The notes beneath the pieces are model-generated. The model was not told the DNA's origin. It did no database searches and saw only the letters and a list, made by a program, of their open reading frames with translations. A DNA stretch of 64,000 nt, taken from NCBI GenBank assembly GCA_020152595.1, contig JAIGNY010000581.1, positions 809,001 through 873,000 of the forward strand. The letters are read 5' to 3'. The stretch comes from Chiridota heheva (lineage: Eukaryota; Echinodermata; Holothuroidea; Apodida; Chiridotidae). Both the position numbers and the translations under genes were made by a program. The first letter of the stretch is position 1, and every line of letters begins with the position of its first letter. Below, piece by piece: positions 1-10,345 of the stretch.

Positions 1-210
1 CGGGCACTGCATTGTGTCCTTGAGCAAGGCACTTTACTCTACTTGTTTCAGTCCACTCAGCTGTAAAATGAGTACCAGCACTGCTGGGGAGTTAACCTGC
101 GATGGACTGGCATCCTGTCCATGGGGAGTCATGTACTCTTATCCACTTGCGCCATGGAAACCTGGAATAAGCACCAGCCCTATGAGCCTAATGGCTTGGA
201 TGGATTTAGC
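1..210 (+). mobile_element. tRNA-derived SINE, family S1, 5'-truncated by window edge
   Basis: This copy shares the body seen at 41520-41797, 45187-45451 and 63687-63965 (and reversed at 25071-25323). The shared blocks include TGTCCTTGAGCAAGGCAC, CCACTCAGCTGTAAAATGAG and GCGATGGACTGGCATCC, ending near GGATGGATTTAGC. The tRNA-like head seen in the complete copies is missing because the window starts inside the element. The short open frame here is an accident of the repeat. Confidence 0.85.
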
Positions 211-1885
211 TTTAGTTACTCAAAACCTAAAAGCAATTTATTATTGTTTTCGATAATTTTATTACAATTGTTTAATTTACAAAATGATTAAAAAATTATA
301 CATTGGAGTAGTGTTGTTCAGTGGTATAATCTGTGCTTTTAATCATGTGCTAGGTCGTAGTTCGAGACAGAAACAGTGTGTTTGACATTCAAACAGCAGT
401 TCTGTTCCAAGAGGGGTTGTACCAAGTTCCTGCAAAGAAAATTATGTGAAAAAAACATACAAACAACAAATGCCATCTTAATATAAATAAAATCTAAACA
501 TTTTGACAAATTCGCCGATTGTTTTTTTAATTGTTTTTATTAATAAAGCATGCTTATAACTTTAAGCTCTCTTCAAAATCAATTTTATTATATCACATAT
601 TTCAATTTAGGCCTAGGCTTACTGCACAAGCGACATGACTCTACAACTAGTTGTCAACAAACCTCTTTTCTTCTTTCCTTTGATTCATCTTTTGTAGATA
701 ACCAACACGGTCTATCAAGCGAACAACTTCTCTTTGGCCGCTTTGCAGGTATCTGTGAATCTGCCATCTTGAGGATACCTTTGGCAACAAAACCATATGA
801 CTGTTACTGTTGTGTTATAGTGTTACTGTGTTGAATGAACAACCAATGACTATAAATCATGCTGAAAATGTGAAATTAGAATTTCATAAGCATCTTAGTT
901 GTGCATCCTGTCGAAGCAATCCTGTCGAAACATTTTCAAAAGCAACTGAATACCTACTTCCAGAATTACCATAAAAATAATGCAAGGTTCAAAACATAGT
1001 CCTAAGTTGCGACCAAAGTCATCAAGATTATTAAAATCTTATTCTCACACAAACTCAACACCAGCAGGTACCTGTTTAGTGTTTATTATGTCTTTCACGA
1101 ATGTCACCTAGTTGTACTACGTAGCCTACTGAGATCCGTGTTACTGAAATTGTTTACGACCACCAGTAAGGGTAGCACGAAACTAATTATATGCCCCATT
1201 GAAGCCTATGATGAAAGAGTCAATCGGGGTCCTTTTTGTACAAGAATCTTATAGATTTGGGATCTTTTGTGATGTTTTCCAAAAAGTACCATCTAATATC
1301 TCTTGAATAAGAATACTTTCATTAGGGGGTCAAAAGAGGTTTTGACCTTCTTTTTTTCTCCTTTTTTTTAGGCTGAAGTGAAGAGGTGTTATACACCCTC
1401 ACCAAATCACTCAAATTTTGGTCCATGGTAAAATAGTTCCCCATGAAACTTTTACTAAAACAAATCTCGTCAAGTTTGAAAATACATAGTCAAGACCTAT
1501 CGTTTCTCTACCATTCTTAAAATTGTCAACTTCTCAGCTTCCTGTTCTATAAAATAGGACTTTTCGAAAATATTTTTTATTAACCTTTTCTCTTTTTGGA
1601 TGCGGACTTATACCTTATTAGCTCTGTGCTACCTCTCAGACGGTAGGAAATCAAAACAAAGTTAAACAAATTGTAGTCCACGAAAATTAAAAGATTGAAA
1701 TACATAATCTTATTCGTAAAAAATGATACACTAATAATGTCATATTTAGGTATTTATGAAAGTTAAAAATAATAATAATAATTTCTATTGTTATTTATTT
1801 TCTCATTTAAATGTAAAAAAGATTAAAATAGTATTTTAAAATTACGAATTTAATCACTTTAATTTGCATTTGGCTACTTTTCAAG
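211..1885. other. A+T-rich 5' flank of VPS35L, no gene seen
   Basis: About 1.7 kb without a convincing coding exon, RNA gene or clear transposon terminus. It contains T-rich and A-rich runs and no obvious TATA box close to the VPS35L start. It must hold the VPS35L promoter and 5' UTR if transcription starts nearby, but I cannot place a transcription start. Confidence 0.5.
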
Positions 1886-1892
1886 ATGGCGA
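1882..1892 (+). promoter_or_regulatory. YY1-like motif overlapping the VPS35L start codon
   Basis: The sequence CAAGATGGCGA contains the initiation codon and closely matches the known YY1 consensus (AAGATGGCGGC). In animals such sites often sit just downstream of the transcription start of TATA-less housekeeping promoters, sometimes containing the start ATG. Here the match is seen directly; the promoter role is inferred. Confidence 0.5.
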
Positions 1893-1902
1893 CTTACAGC
1901 TG
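1886..1902 (+). CDS. VPS35L: VPS35L exon 1 (coding part)
   Basis: ATG plus four codons and two bases (M-A-T-Y-S-W with the Trp codon split), followed by donor GTAAGA at 1903. Joined to exon 2 it gives MATYSWHPKARNYEAE, which aligns with the vertebrate start MAVFPWHSRNRNYKAE. This alignment and the phase match are why I chose this start over an in-frame ATG at 4165, which lies in the intron 1 polypyrimidine region. Confidence 0.88.
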
Positions 1903-2344
1903 GTAAGAAAAAAAAATAGGTCTTTCGAAATAATGCTATACTATTTCCTCCTCTAAAGTACCGGCAGGCCTTAAATTTATGATACGAGTAGAGTTTGATA
2001 TGAAAATGTATTCTCTACATTGTTACAAAACTTGAATTGCTTAATATTTGACTTTTGGAAGAGTTTTGTTTTCTGCGTTCCTACAGTGTAGACACTCGTA
2101 ACGTTAGGCCTAATGTGAATTATTTCACATAACGGTAGGCTTGGTCTATATAAAGATACAGATGAGGGGCGGGTCATTGATTTCGCATAGTTAAGTGTAA
2201 TACCTGTATTGAGTGAGCTTTTAGTAGAGACTGCTGACCCCATTTATTGAAGTGTTTTAAGGAATACTTCAGTTTGCTAGTCAATCCTAAAGATTTTTCT
2301 CTTTTATTTCTATCATCTTCCTTTTCCCAAGCTGCCACCCCAAG

Positions 2345-2600
2345 GGAAGAAGGCACTTCCATATATGTGAGGTATACATGTGCCGCCCGAGCAATTGCCT
2401 TTTTCAGAATTTTTGTAGTACAGGTATCAAAAATCCAATCTCTCATACTGCTGGTCTCAAAAAAAAATGCATATTTTCATACTGCAGGTATCAAAAATCA
2501 ATTATTTTTGTACTGCAGGTATCAAAAATCAATTATTTTTATACTGGAGGTATCAAAACCATAAACTCATACTGCAGTTACCAAACAATCTCTTCTACTG
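2345..2600 (+). repeat. Dispersed repeat R2 with ~36-bp tandem units, copy 1
   Basis: TACTGCAGGTATCAAAAATC units repeat at about 2412, 2478, 2509 and 2543 with spacer AATTATTTTTxTA. The left part (TTCCATATATGTGAGGTAT, ACATGTG, GAGCA..TGCCTTTTT) matches, reversed, the sequence around the long (TA)n tract at 63060-63560. Confidence 0.75.
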
Positions 2601-3049
2601 CAGTCCAATTTTGAAATTCTGGGTGGCACATACCTACCACTTTATTATGGAAGTTCCTCCCTCCCTCCCCCTTCCCCACCCCGACTGCGACCTTCACATT
2701 AGAAATTACAGAATGTTGCTGAGCCATGAATGAGCATGGTTTTTGACCGGGCCGGATAATTTTTGTGTGTTCTGGTATAAAATTTTGAATCAGTTGAAAG
2801 CTACCTTAGCTAGATAAAATACACCAATTTATGAGTTGTGTTTTGGGATTTATATTGCAGAATCCATTGCATTTAAATAAAAACACCATCTGGCACCTTG
2901 GAAGTACAATCTTAGAGCATGGTACCATGATATTGTATATCTTCATATCTTGTCTATTTTTTGATTAAAATGTATAACTGCAGGCATCACTGTGATTGTG
3001 ACAAAGCCTCCAACAAATGGGGAATAATATATTTAAATTCACCTTCAGT

Positions 3050-3645
3050 TTCTAGGACTCAGAGGTTGCGCTATAATTTTTTGTCTGGTATTTCGTTACG
3101 ACAAGCCCTTGATTTTCGGCATATTTTGTCAATTTGCCGTCGTATTTACAGGGCACTGCGTAATGTACAGGGCACTGTGTGCTAGCAAAGCTTGCAAGTA
3201 TTGTTAACACGCACACACACTTGGTGTACGCCTGCCTTGCTAAAGTGAATGAAAGTAGAATCCTAGCTAATGATATCGTTGACAATTGACAGCCTGCATT
3301 CAAAACTTTCATGCACAGTGTATGTACGTACACTGACTAGGTCCCTATATGTGTTTACGTACAGTATTTGTACGGACATGTTGAATCATTTGGCCGTTAG
3401 TCTTCATAATTGTGTCATTGTTCTTTTATTTCTGAGTAATTCAAAATCATTTTTGTGTGAAATAAAACTTTCACTCTCATCAGAGAGGTAAGATTTTCAT
3501 GATATTCATTTAAGTTAATGAAAACTCTGGAGTAAAATTTAACATGCTATATCTAAATTTTATGACGCAGGTACAACATGTGTCGTTAAAAATTTCAGCC
3601 ATTGTGTACTATGCGACTAATTTGTCTTTAACGTAAACCCTGCTA
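3050..3645 (+). repeat. Dispersed repeat R1, + copy in VPS35L intron 1
   Basis: Inverted partner of 7860-8790. Shared blocks include CAAGCCCTTGATTTTCGGC, GGACATGTTGAATCATT, TTACTxAGAAATAAAAGAACA (reversed) and CATGCTATATCTAAAT. A ~315-bp segment in the partner is absent here, between GAATG and AAAGTAGAATCC. Probable old transposon; no termini recognised. Confidence 0.75.
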
Positions 3646-4208
3646 GGACTGTAACTTAGCCTCCAACAAAGGGAGGGGGGCGATATCTCTAAGGAACAAG
3701 GAAACTTATAAGAAGAAATACCAAGTCTTAACGTTACAAGTATGTCAGAAGAATATTAAATAAGAATAAGACACTTGACTTCTGCTTTTAAAATTTTATG
3801 ACCTGTTTAGCTTCAAAAGTGTGTTGGATTCTGTAATTTAATATTCCCTATTTTTATGCGGTATCCAGGGTCATCCAAAGGTATTTAAATGTGCTGAAAA
3901 TGTTTATGTGTATCTCAATTCCTGTATAACTTTGTGCAGGAAACGTAAGAATGGAATAAGCCTCCCCAAAAAACGCCAACTATAATATCATATTTTTATC
4001 AGTGAAAAATATATTTCAAAAAGATGAATAAAATTGGATTATACAAATTAAAGAACAAGTAATTTAGGTTCACGAACAATGATAACATTTACTGAAAGTA
4101 CAAGTTGTTCTTTATATAGTTTGAAAGACTACTGCACAAGTGTACATTCAATTATTAACATTAGATGACAAGATGTTCATTCATGTTACATTTATTCATC
4201 AAATCCAG

Positions 4209-4299
4209 GCATCCGAAAGCAAGAAACTATGAAGCAGAGAAGAAGAAACTGATTCTTCAAAGGGAGGAAACGACCAACCATCCTCTTAGACCAATTGTT
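4209..4299 (+). CDS. VPS35L: VPS35L exon 2 (N-terminal belt, HPLRPIV motif)
   Basis: Acceptor AG at 4207-4208 and donor GTAAGT at 4300. Encodes residues 6-36. The basic/acidic stretch ends in NHPLRPIV, the counterpart of the vertebrate HPLKPITV. In structural work on Retriever this Pro-Leu motif of the VPS35L N-terminal extension contacts VPS29; retention of P-L suggests the contact is conserved. Confidence 0.92.
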
Positions 4300-4651
4300 G
4301 TAAGTTATTCTAAGTTTCAATTATTCCAGTTCTTGGTTCCTTTCTAAGGTATTGAGATGAAAAGGAAGGATAATAGTTTGACTGATTGTTTCACTGATTG
4401 TCCTAATTGTTTACTCAGGATCAAAGAACAAGTCACAGAATGGATGCTGGTCACAGGATGCAAAAAAAAAGAGCTTATATTCTTATGTATTTTTCTCCTC
4501 CATCAAGCCTTACCTATCAATTCTTAAACTAAATGATGTTTATACCATTTTCTTCAAAGTGAAAATTTGTAAATGTCAGTATTTATGAAGGTTTTTAACT
4601 TCTTTTTACTGCTACGTATTCAAGCAGCTTCTCCCTCGATTATTTTCAAAG

Positions 4652-4870
4652 GTTTCGGAGGCAAAAGTGAGAAAGTTAGGCTCATCAGCATCTTCGAAAA
4701 AGGAACCTGATGCCTCTAAGAAAACCAACTTGCTAGATCCGTTGTCGTCAGCGATGGAAGGAGCAGATCCTCTCTCTCTGTTTGCTGCAGCAGCTACCAA
4801 GAGTTCATCTCATCCCCTTGGAGGGATGAATTCTCTCTCTGGGGGTGGGGCGAGTGTTGGAAATGATAGT
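4652..4870 (+). CDS. VPS35L: VPS35L exon 3 (Ser/Ala-rich linker)
   Basis: Acceptor AG at 4650-4651, donor GTAAGT at 4871; residues 37-109, phase 0 at both ends. Contains the conserved block DPLSSAMEGADPLSLFAAA (vertebrate DPLSSVLDGTDPLSMFAA) between Ser/Lys-rich and Gly/Ser-rich segments. This is the flexible N-terminal region that wraps round the solenoid in Retriever. Confidence 0.93.
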
Positions 4871-5154
4871 GTAAGTTTTTGTCCAGGAAAAACAATTGAA
4901 GACGCATTTTCAATTATTGATTTAAAGAAATTTAAGTACATACGTAATTTCTTGACTTGAAGGAGGCTTGTCATATTTATGAATCTTTTGAATTATATTA
5001 TATTGAAGCTGACAGTTCCTATTTACTGTAGATATATTTTATTCCTTGAAAAATGATTAATATAATCCAGTGTTTTGGAATACACTCCCAATGGCCATCA
5101 AAACAACTCAAAATATAATTTTAGCACTTTGTAGAGAGCATACCTCAACCCCCA

Positions 5155-5375
5155 GTTCATTCCTTATCCTCTCCCCTCTCCCACCCCCCTTTCTTTACTT
5201 TTTACCCTTTTTTTACCCATGCACTTCCTCTCTCGATCCCAACTTTCTGGCTTTTAGTTCCCATATATCTCTCAATCTCCCCCTGATTTCTTTCTTTCTA
5301 CTTCGATCTAACCTCTCAGACACAATTTGACCCTCGCTGTTGTGGTGCCGTTAAGCACTCTTCAAGCAAACAAGC
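5155..5375 (+). mobile_element. LINE-A 3' fragment
   Basis: Pyrimidine-rich stretch followed by CTCTCAGACACAATTTGACC and TTGTGGTGCCGTTAAGC, the 3' UTR of the LINE seen at 12540-13587 and elsewhere. Ends in a CAAGCAAACAAGC-type tail. Coding part is absent (5' truncation). Confidence 0.75.
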
Positions 5376-5429
5376 TAACAATATAATCTACCTCAAAACT
5401 CCTAGGCCACGGTCAGAAAAATACAAAAA

Positions 5430-5575
5430 AAGTCACTCGCCAGTCATCATTTATACAACTTGGCGAGTAAATTAAAATACATTATGTGTATCATACCATT
5501 ATAAATGAAGAGATACCATTATAGTGTATAATGCTATTTCTACTCGCCACAATTTTTGCAAGGCGAGTGGTTTTA
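5430..5575. mobile_element. Foldback / MITE-like element with CTCGCC hairpins
   Basis: Ends carry inverted copies: AGTCACTCGCC at 5431-5441 and GGCGAGTGGTT at 5562-5572. Each end also forms its own small hairpin (ACTCGCCA...TTGGCGAGT at 5435-5469 and ACTCGCCA...AGGCGAGT at 5542-5568). The middle is A+T-rich and near-palindromic. No coding capacity; a small non-autonomous element is the likely identity. Confidence 0.5.
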
Positions 5576-6779
5576 CCAACTCTTCCCTAGGCCCACCAAA
5601 TTTTATCCCTGAAGAATTATTTTCACGTTTGATCTGTATTGCATTCTAAACACTTCAGGATTATACCTTCTGAATGTCCTCTTATGTGGTCATATCATTG
5701 TTTTCAGTTTTATTGAGGCTATAAAGTATTAATTGTTAATTAATTCAGGCAAGATTCACATTCAACCATTTTCCTTTAATGCAAGAAACAATTGTTTTGA
5801 GAGTCAGTTAAATTGATTGTTTGGATTTCCTTTCAGGGGATGAATTCATTGTTCAGCACATTCGTTTGGAAAGTTTCAACTAAGTCTTGGTAGATCTCAA
5901 CCTAAAACAGCCCACCCTCAATTTCCACTCTTCTGCTGTTCTAATATATCCCAAATTTTAATCACTTCTTCCTTAGGCAGTTACAAAACCCCACACCAAT
6001 TATAATGAAAATCCAACCATCACTTTAGAACTGATGACAAACGAACAACAAAAAGACAAACATAAGCAAAGACATAACCTCCGTCCAACTTTGTTGTCGG
6101 ATGTAATCCTTGCTTCATGTGATATAATTAAAAATAACAAATCTTCTTACTAAGTTGCATGCCACATCAAGCAATCATATTTCATATTAATGATTATTAA
6201 AAATTATTGCTACTACTATGAGAACCGCCATTTTGATTTTAAATTTAAATTTGATTTATTGGTGAGCATGCGAAGCATATTGCGAACCTATGTAATGGCA
6301 ATTACATCTGTCAGGCCATCCACAGTTTTTCCTGAGATTTCCTCAGAAATGTCAAAAAAAAAAAAAAAAAAATCCTCAGAAAATGTTAAAGTTTCTTCAG
6401 AGTTCCTCAGAAATTTTTAAAGTTTCTTCAGATATCCCCATGGAAGGCTAGAATTTCCTTACAAAATGTTAAAAGTTTTTTAGAGACACTTAAGACAGGT
6501 TGAAGACTAGTTTCCTTGAAAAGTTTGCAAAACATTTGATATTTCCTTAGAAGATAACTGTAAGACGATATAATTTTCCAAAATTCTTCAAAAGATCCTC
6601 AACTGTCTCTCGTAACACTGGAGGTTTAAAACCCTTAAAATTCTTCAAAATATTTGTGCACCAACCGCTGTATCATACATAATTATTAAACTCTGCCTTT
6701 ATTATTGTGGTCATTTGCATGCAGTTACTACAGTATATGAACTGACAAGACTTTTATACTTAGTATGCTCAGTCAGGGA

Positions 6780-7325
6780 GTGTGACAGGATGTGATTGCA
6801 TATGGTCACAGGGAGGGTCATGTGGGTCATATGGTGGAATGTTATGTGGGACATATGGTGGAATGCCATGTGGGAGATATGGTGGAATGCCATGTGGGAC
6901 AAGGGATGGGGTGGGATGTCATGTGGGACATGGGGTGGGATGCCGGGACACGGGATGTCATGTAGGACATGGGATGGGATGCCACGAATTACACAGTGTG
7001 AAATGGGTTGGGATGCCATGTGTGACAGAGGGTAGGAGGCCATGTGGGACATAGGGTAGGAGGCAATGAGGACATAGGATGTGATGCATGTGGGACATAA
7101 AGTGGGATGTCATTGGTACATGAGGAGGGATACCATGTGGAACATATGGTGGGGCAACTGGTGGGATGCCATGCGGGACATCAGTTGGGAAGCCACTGAT
7201 GCAGGACATAAGGTAGGATGCCATGGGGGACATGGGATGCCATGTGGGACATAAGATGCCATGTGGGACATAAGATGCCATGTGGGACATAAGATTCCAT
7301 GTGGGACATAGTGTGAGATGCCATT
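6780..7325. repeat. Degenerate ~24-bp minisatellite
   Basis: Tandem variants of GGGATGCCATGTGGGACATA, about 20 copies, with clean adjacent copies near 7225-7300 and more diverged ones before. The open frames here (Gly/Met/Cys-rich on +, Ser-His-Met-rich on -) follow from the repeat and are not treated as genes. Confidence 0.85.
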
Positions 7326-7404
7326 TTTATAATTGGGTGGGTCATATTCTTCTCAAGTTTTCTAGCTTATGAGAGAGAGAGAGAGAGAGTTGAACACACA
7401 ATTA

Positions 7405-7655
7405 CAATGACGGGGTCGTCGCCTGCGTATTCGGTTATGATAGTACAAATGCTATCACGAAACGCTTAATACGACCCGGACGAGAACACAGGTACGACGT
7501 ACGGACAGACATAACATCGACAACCAAGTCAATGTCCACGGCCTTTGATAACCAGTTGTGGTGCACTGGCTTGTCTACCCACCCCAGGATTGAACCCGGG
7601 GCCTCGTGGTCTGTAGACAGGTATGATAACCGCTACACCACAGTAGGTAGATAAA
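7405..7655 (-). mobile_element. SINE-like element, family S2, with tRNA-like head
   Basis: On the - strand from about 7655 down to 7565 is a tRNA-like sequence: A box TGGTGTAGCGG, B box GGTTCAATCC, and flanks TCTACCT and GGGTAGA that could pair as a 7-bp acceptor-like stem. The T-arm pairing is imperfect, so this is a tRNA-derived element rather than a working tRNA gene. The body (AACCAGTTGTGG.GCACTGG and flanking sequence) recurs at about 41140-41240. Confidence 0.55.
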
Positions 7656-7859
7656 ATTGTTTTCCTTTTGTAAGTGTCAAGGACATTTTGTGCACAAATT
7701 AAATTATTAAAACATACTTGTTAAAACTTCACATTTTTTTGAATTAAAACTTTAAAAAATTGTATAATGAAATGCATTATAATTCTTATGTCCTTGGTGT
7801 CAATGTGAGTGAAGTACACTTTTTGTATGTTATGACTTGTTATATTCATTTTACATGTA

Positions 7860-8790
7860 GGCAGTGTTCGCATTAATGACAAATTTGTCGTATATTACGC
7901 TATGGCTGAAATTTCTTACGACACAGGTTGTGCCTGCGTCGTAAGATTTAGATATAGCATGTGAAATTTCACGTCAGAGTTTTTCATTAACATCAATGAA
8001 ATTCATGAACATCTAACCTCTCTGATGCGATTGAAAGTTTTATTTCACACAAAAATGATTTTGGATTACTTAGAAATAAAAGAACAATGACACAACTACG
8101 AGACTAACAGCCGAATGATTCAACATGTCCGTACAAGTACTGTACATAAACACATATAGGCTAGTACATAGGCCCTATACATGATGTACATACAGTGTAC
8201 GTGAAAGTGTTGATGTTGTTTTGAATGCAGGCTGTTAATTGTCAACGATATTATTAGCTAGGATTCTACTTTCCTCCTGTATTGTGTTGATCATGTATCT
8301 GTGAAGTGATCACAATCTGTAAGTTACTATACTGTAAAGAAGTTGGCGTGTTCCAGATCTGAATAGTATATTATTGTTGACAATTGGTAAAATGTTGACT
8401 AAAACCTCATGAAAGTTTGGATACGATAAACAAAAGTATTTTTCTATTTTATTTTGGATTGTTAACCCAAATTTCATGATTCAACAATCAATATTATACC
8501 AGAATTGGGTATGAACTTTAAAAAAAAAAAAATGTTGATGATAATAATAGTCCGATTATTTAATTTGTTTGTATTTTAAGCACAATTTTCATTCACTTTA
8601 GCGAGGCAGGCCTACACAAGCGTGTGTGTGTGTTAACAATATACTTGCAAGCTTTACTAGCGTGCAGTGCCCTGAACATTCTGCAGTGTCCTGTACATAC
8701 GACAGCAAATTTACAAAACACGCCGAAAATCAAGGGCTTGTTGTAACCAAATACGCCATACAAAAAATTGTAATGCAACCTGTGCATATA
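7860..8790 (-). repeat. Dispersed repeat R1, - copy with 315-bp insertion
   Basis: Reverse complement of 3050-3645 in two blocks (7860-8272 and 8590-8790). The intervening 8273-8589 is extra DNA with no recognised ends; the empty site is in the other copy. Confidence 0.75.
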
Positions 8791-8971
8791 GGCCTACTTC
8801 ATAAATATATAATTAGTCTGAAAATTTCTTTAACTTATAGCTAAGAATATTTGGGATCTCATCATGGCATAAAGCGTTTGATTCCTATCTTGGTATTTCT
8901 TGTTTATTTTGTGTTCTTTTTTTTTTGTGTGTTCTTTGTTTTTGTGTTCCTCAATAATCATCAGCTTTCTC

Positions 8972-9195
8972 CGCAAGAACAACCTCTTCCACCACATTTA
9001 ATTCCCCCCCCCCCCCTTTCTCTTTTTACACCTAACCTTACCTTTTTTTTTTTTTTCCCTTCTTTTTTTCTCTTTCTGTTTTTCTCCCTTACAAACCTTT
9101 CTTTCCTCACTATCCTAAATCTTACACCATAATTTATTAACTTGGCACATTTGACTCTGACTGTCGCGGTGCCGTTAAACATCAATAAACCATCT
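8972..9195 (+). mobile_element. LINE-A 3' fragment
   Basis: Pyrimidine-rich tract with long C and T runs, then TTTGACTCTGACTGTCGCGGTGCCGTTAAAC-like 3' UTR sequence and an ATCAATAAACC tail. Same family as 12540-13587; diverged. Confidence 0.65.
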
Positions 9196-9372
9196 TTATT
9201 TATTTTTTGCAATTAAAATACCACTGTATTATATGTTTTATATTATAGACTTAAAGAAAATTTCACGTTATTTCTGCTGTATACAAATTTCTTTGTATAG
9301 TACCATGCTAAGAATTATTTACATGAGAATTATCGATTGTCATAAATATTTCATCCATATTACTGGTTACAG

Positions 9373-9489
9373 ACTGACACTGACAGCATTCAGGATGATG
9401 ATCCTTATGATGGGTTTGAACCCTGGTCCAGCAAACGCGCAAACATCTTGGCCAAGTATACAACCTCGGAGAAGCTGTCTATCACTACT
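9373..9489 (+). CDS. VPS35L: VPS35L exon 4
   Basis: Acceptor TTACAG to 9372, donor GTAAGA at 9490; residues 110-148, phase 0. Encodes an acidic start (TDTDSIQDDDPYDG) then FEPWSSKRANILAKYTTSEK, matching the vertebrate [20 protein letters not shown] block. Confidence 0.95.
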
Positions 9490-10231
9490 GTAAGACTTCT
9501 TGTTGATCAACATATATTGACCCATATATCTTTAAATGTGTAGGCCTTGAAATCAAGAGGCTGCATACTGATCAATCCTTTATCACTTTTGATCAAATTT
9601 TCTTGCTATTTGCATGACATTGTAATGCTTAAGATTCAGAAAGTGAAATCCTTCTGAGCCGATGAGGGCCAGTGCTTAACCCTGGTTTCCATGATGCAGG
9701 CGGACGAGAGAACTTGACCCCTCAGGACAGGTTATCTGTCTGTTGCAGACTTACTACCCAGCAAGTTAGTACTTGTATTATAGCTGTGTCGTATGTAGCA
9801 ATTGGAAATATAATTTCACAACATGTTATCAAGAGTGGAAATCAAAGCCAGTACCATAGGTGTACAAGTCAGACGTTCTAACACTTAGCTACCAGGCTTG
9901 CCTATTAAAAATTTAACTACTCAGTAAAAGAACTACTTTTTGACATAACAGATTTTATTAACCTTAACTAACCCAAAACATCATGAATTTTAAAATACTG
10001 ATGACAGTTCCTACACATTGTCTGGCAATTGTGATGATGCTAGCTGTAGCCCTCATCAACTTCACATAGCGGAAGCCCCCTATATATTAGAAGTAGTAGG
10101 AGTGGTAAAACTTTATATGTAATTTCTTGACGAGAAAATATTTTAACTGAAGAGTAGGATAGTAATTTGATATATTTATTGCAATAGAGTGCAGATGCTG
10201 TCATCTACATAATCTCTTTCGTGCGTTTCAG
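9490..10231 (+). other. VPS35L intron 4
   Basis: 742 bp. A possible tRNA-derived SINE remnant on the - strand lies near 9640-9900 (B-box-like GCTTTGATTTCC and A-box-like TAGCTAAGTG read in reverse), too diverged for a firm call. Nothing else recognised. Confidence 0.35.
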
Positions 10232-10345
10232 AGCTTCCTATCGGCTGCAGATCGTGAAAAGGTCGTGGTGAAAGCCCAGGTTGCTCAGGGAACAATGACA
10301 GATAAAATGAAGAATCGATTGGAGCAACTTGATGACTTTGAAGAG
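10232..10345 (+). CDS. VPS35L: VPS35L exon 5
   Basis: Acceptor TTTCAG to 10231, donor GTGAAA at 10346; residues 149-186. Ends in MKNRLEQLDDFEE, matching vertebrate VRTRLEELDDFEE, with the exon boundary directly after the Glu pair. Confidence 0.94.

Larger units (their letters stand above)
4871..9372 (+). other. VPS35L intron 3: repeats only
   Basis: Holds LINE 3' fragments (5155-5375, 8972-9195), a foldback element (5430-5575), a ~24-bp minisatellite (6780-7325), a SINE-like element on the - strand (7405-7655) and an inverted-orientation repeat (7860-8790). The stretch 5840-6780 is A+T-rich with diverged TTCCTCAGAAATTT-type repetition and no gene signal. Confidence 0.6.

Noticed and set aside
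4165-4347. ATG at 4165 as the VPS35L start
   Set aside because: The exon 1 ATG at 1886 gives a phase-matched N-terminus aligned with vertebrate VPS35L, and 4165-4208 looks like a branch/polypyrimidine region ending in AG.
6711-7290. Ser-His-Met-rich and Gly-Cys-rich frames on both strands
   Set aside because: Products of the ~24-bp minisatellite, overlapping on both strands.
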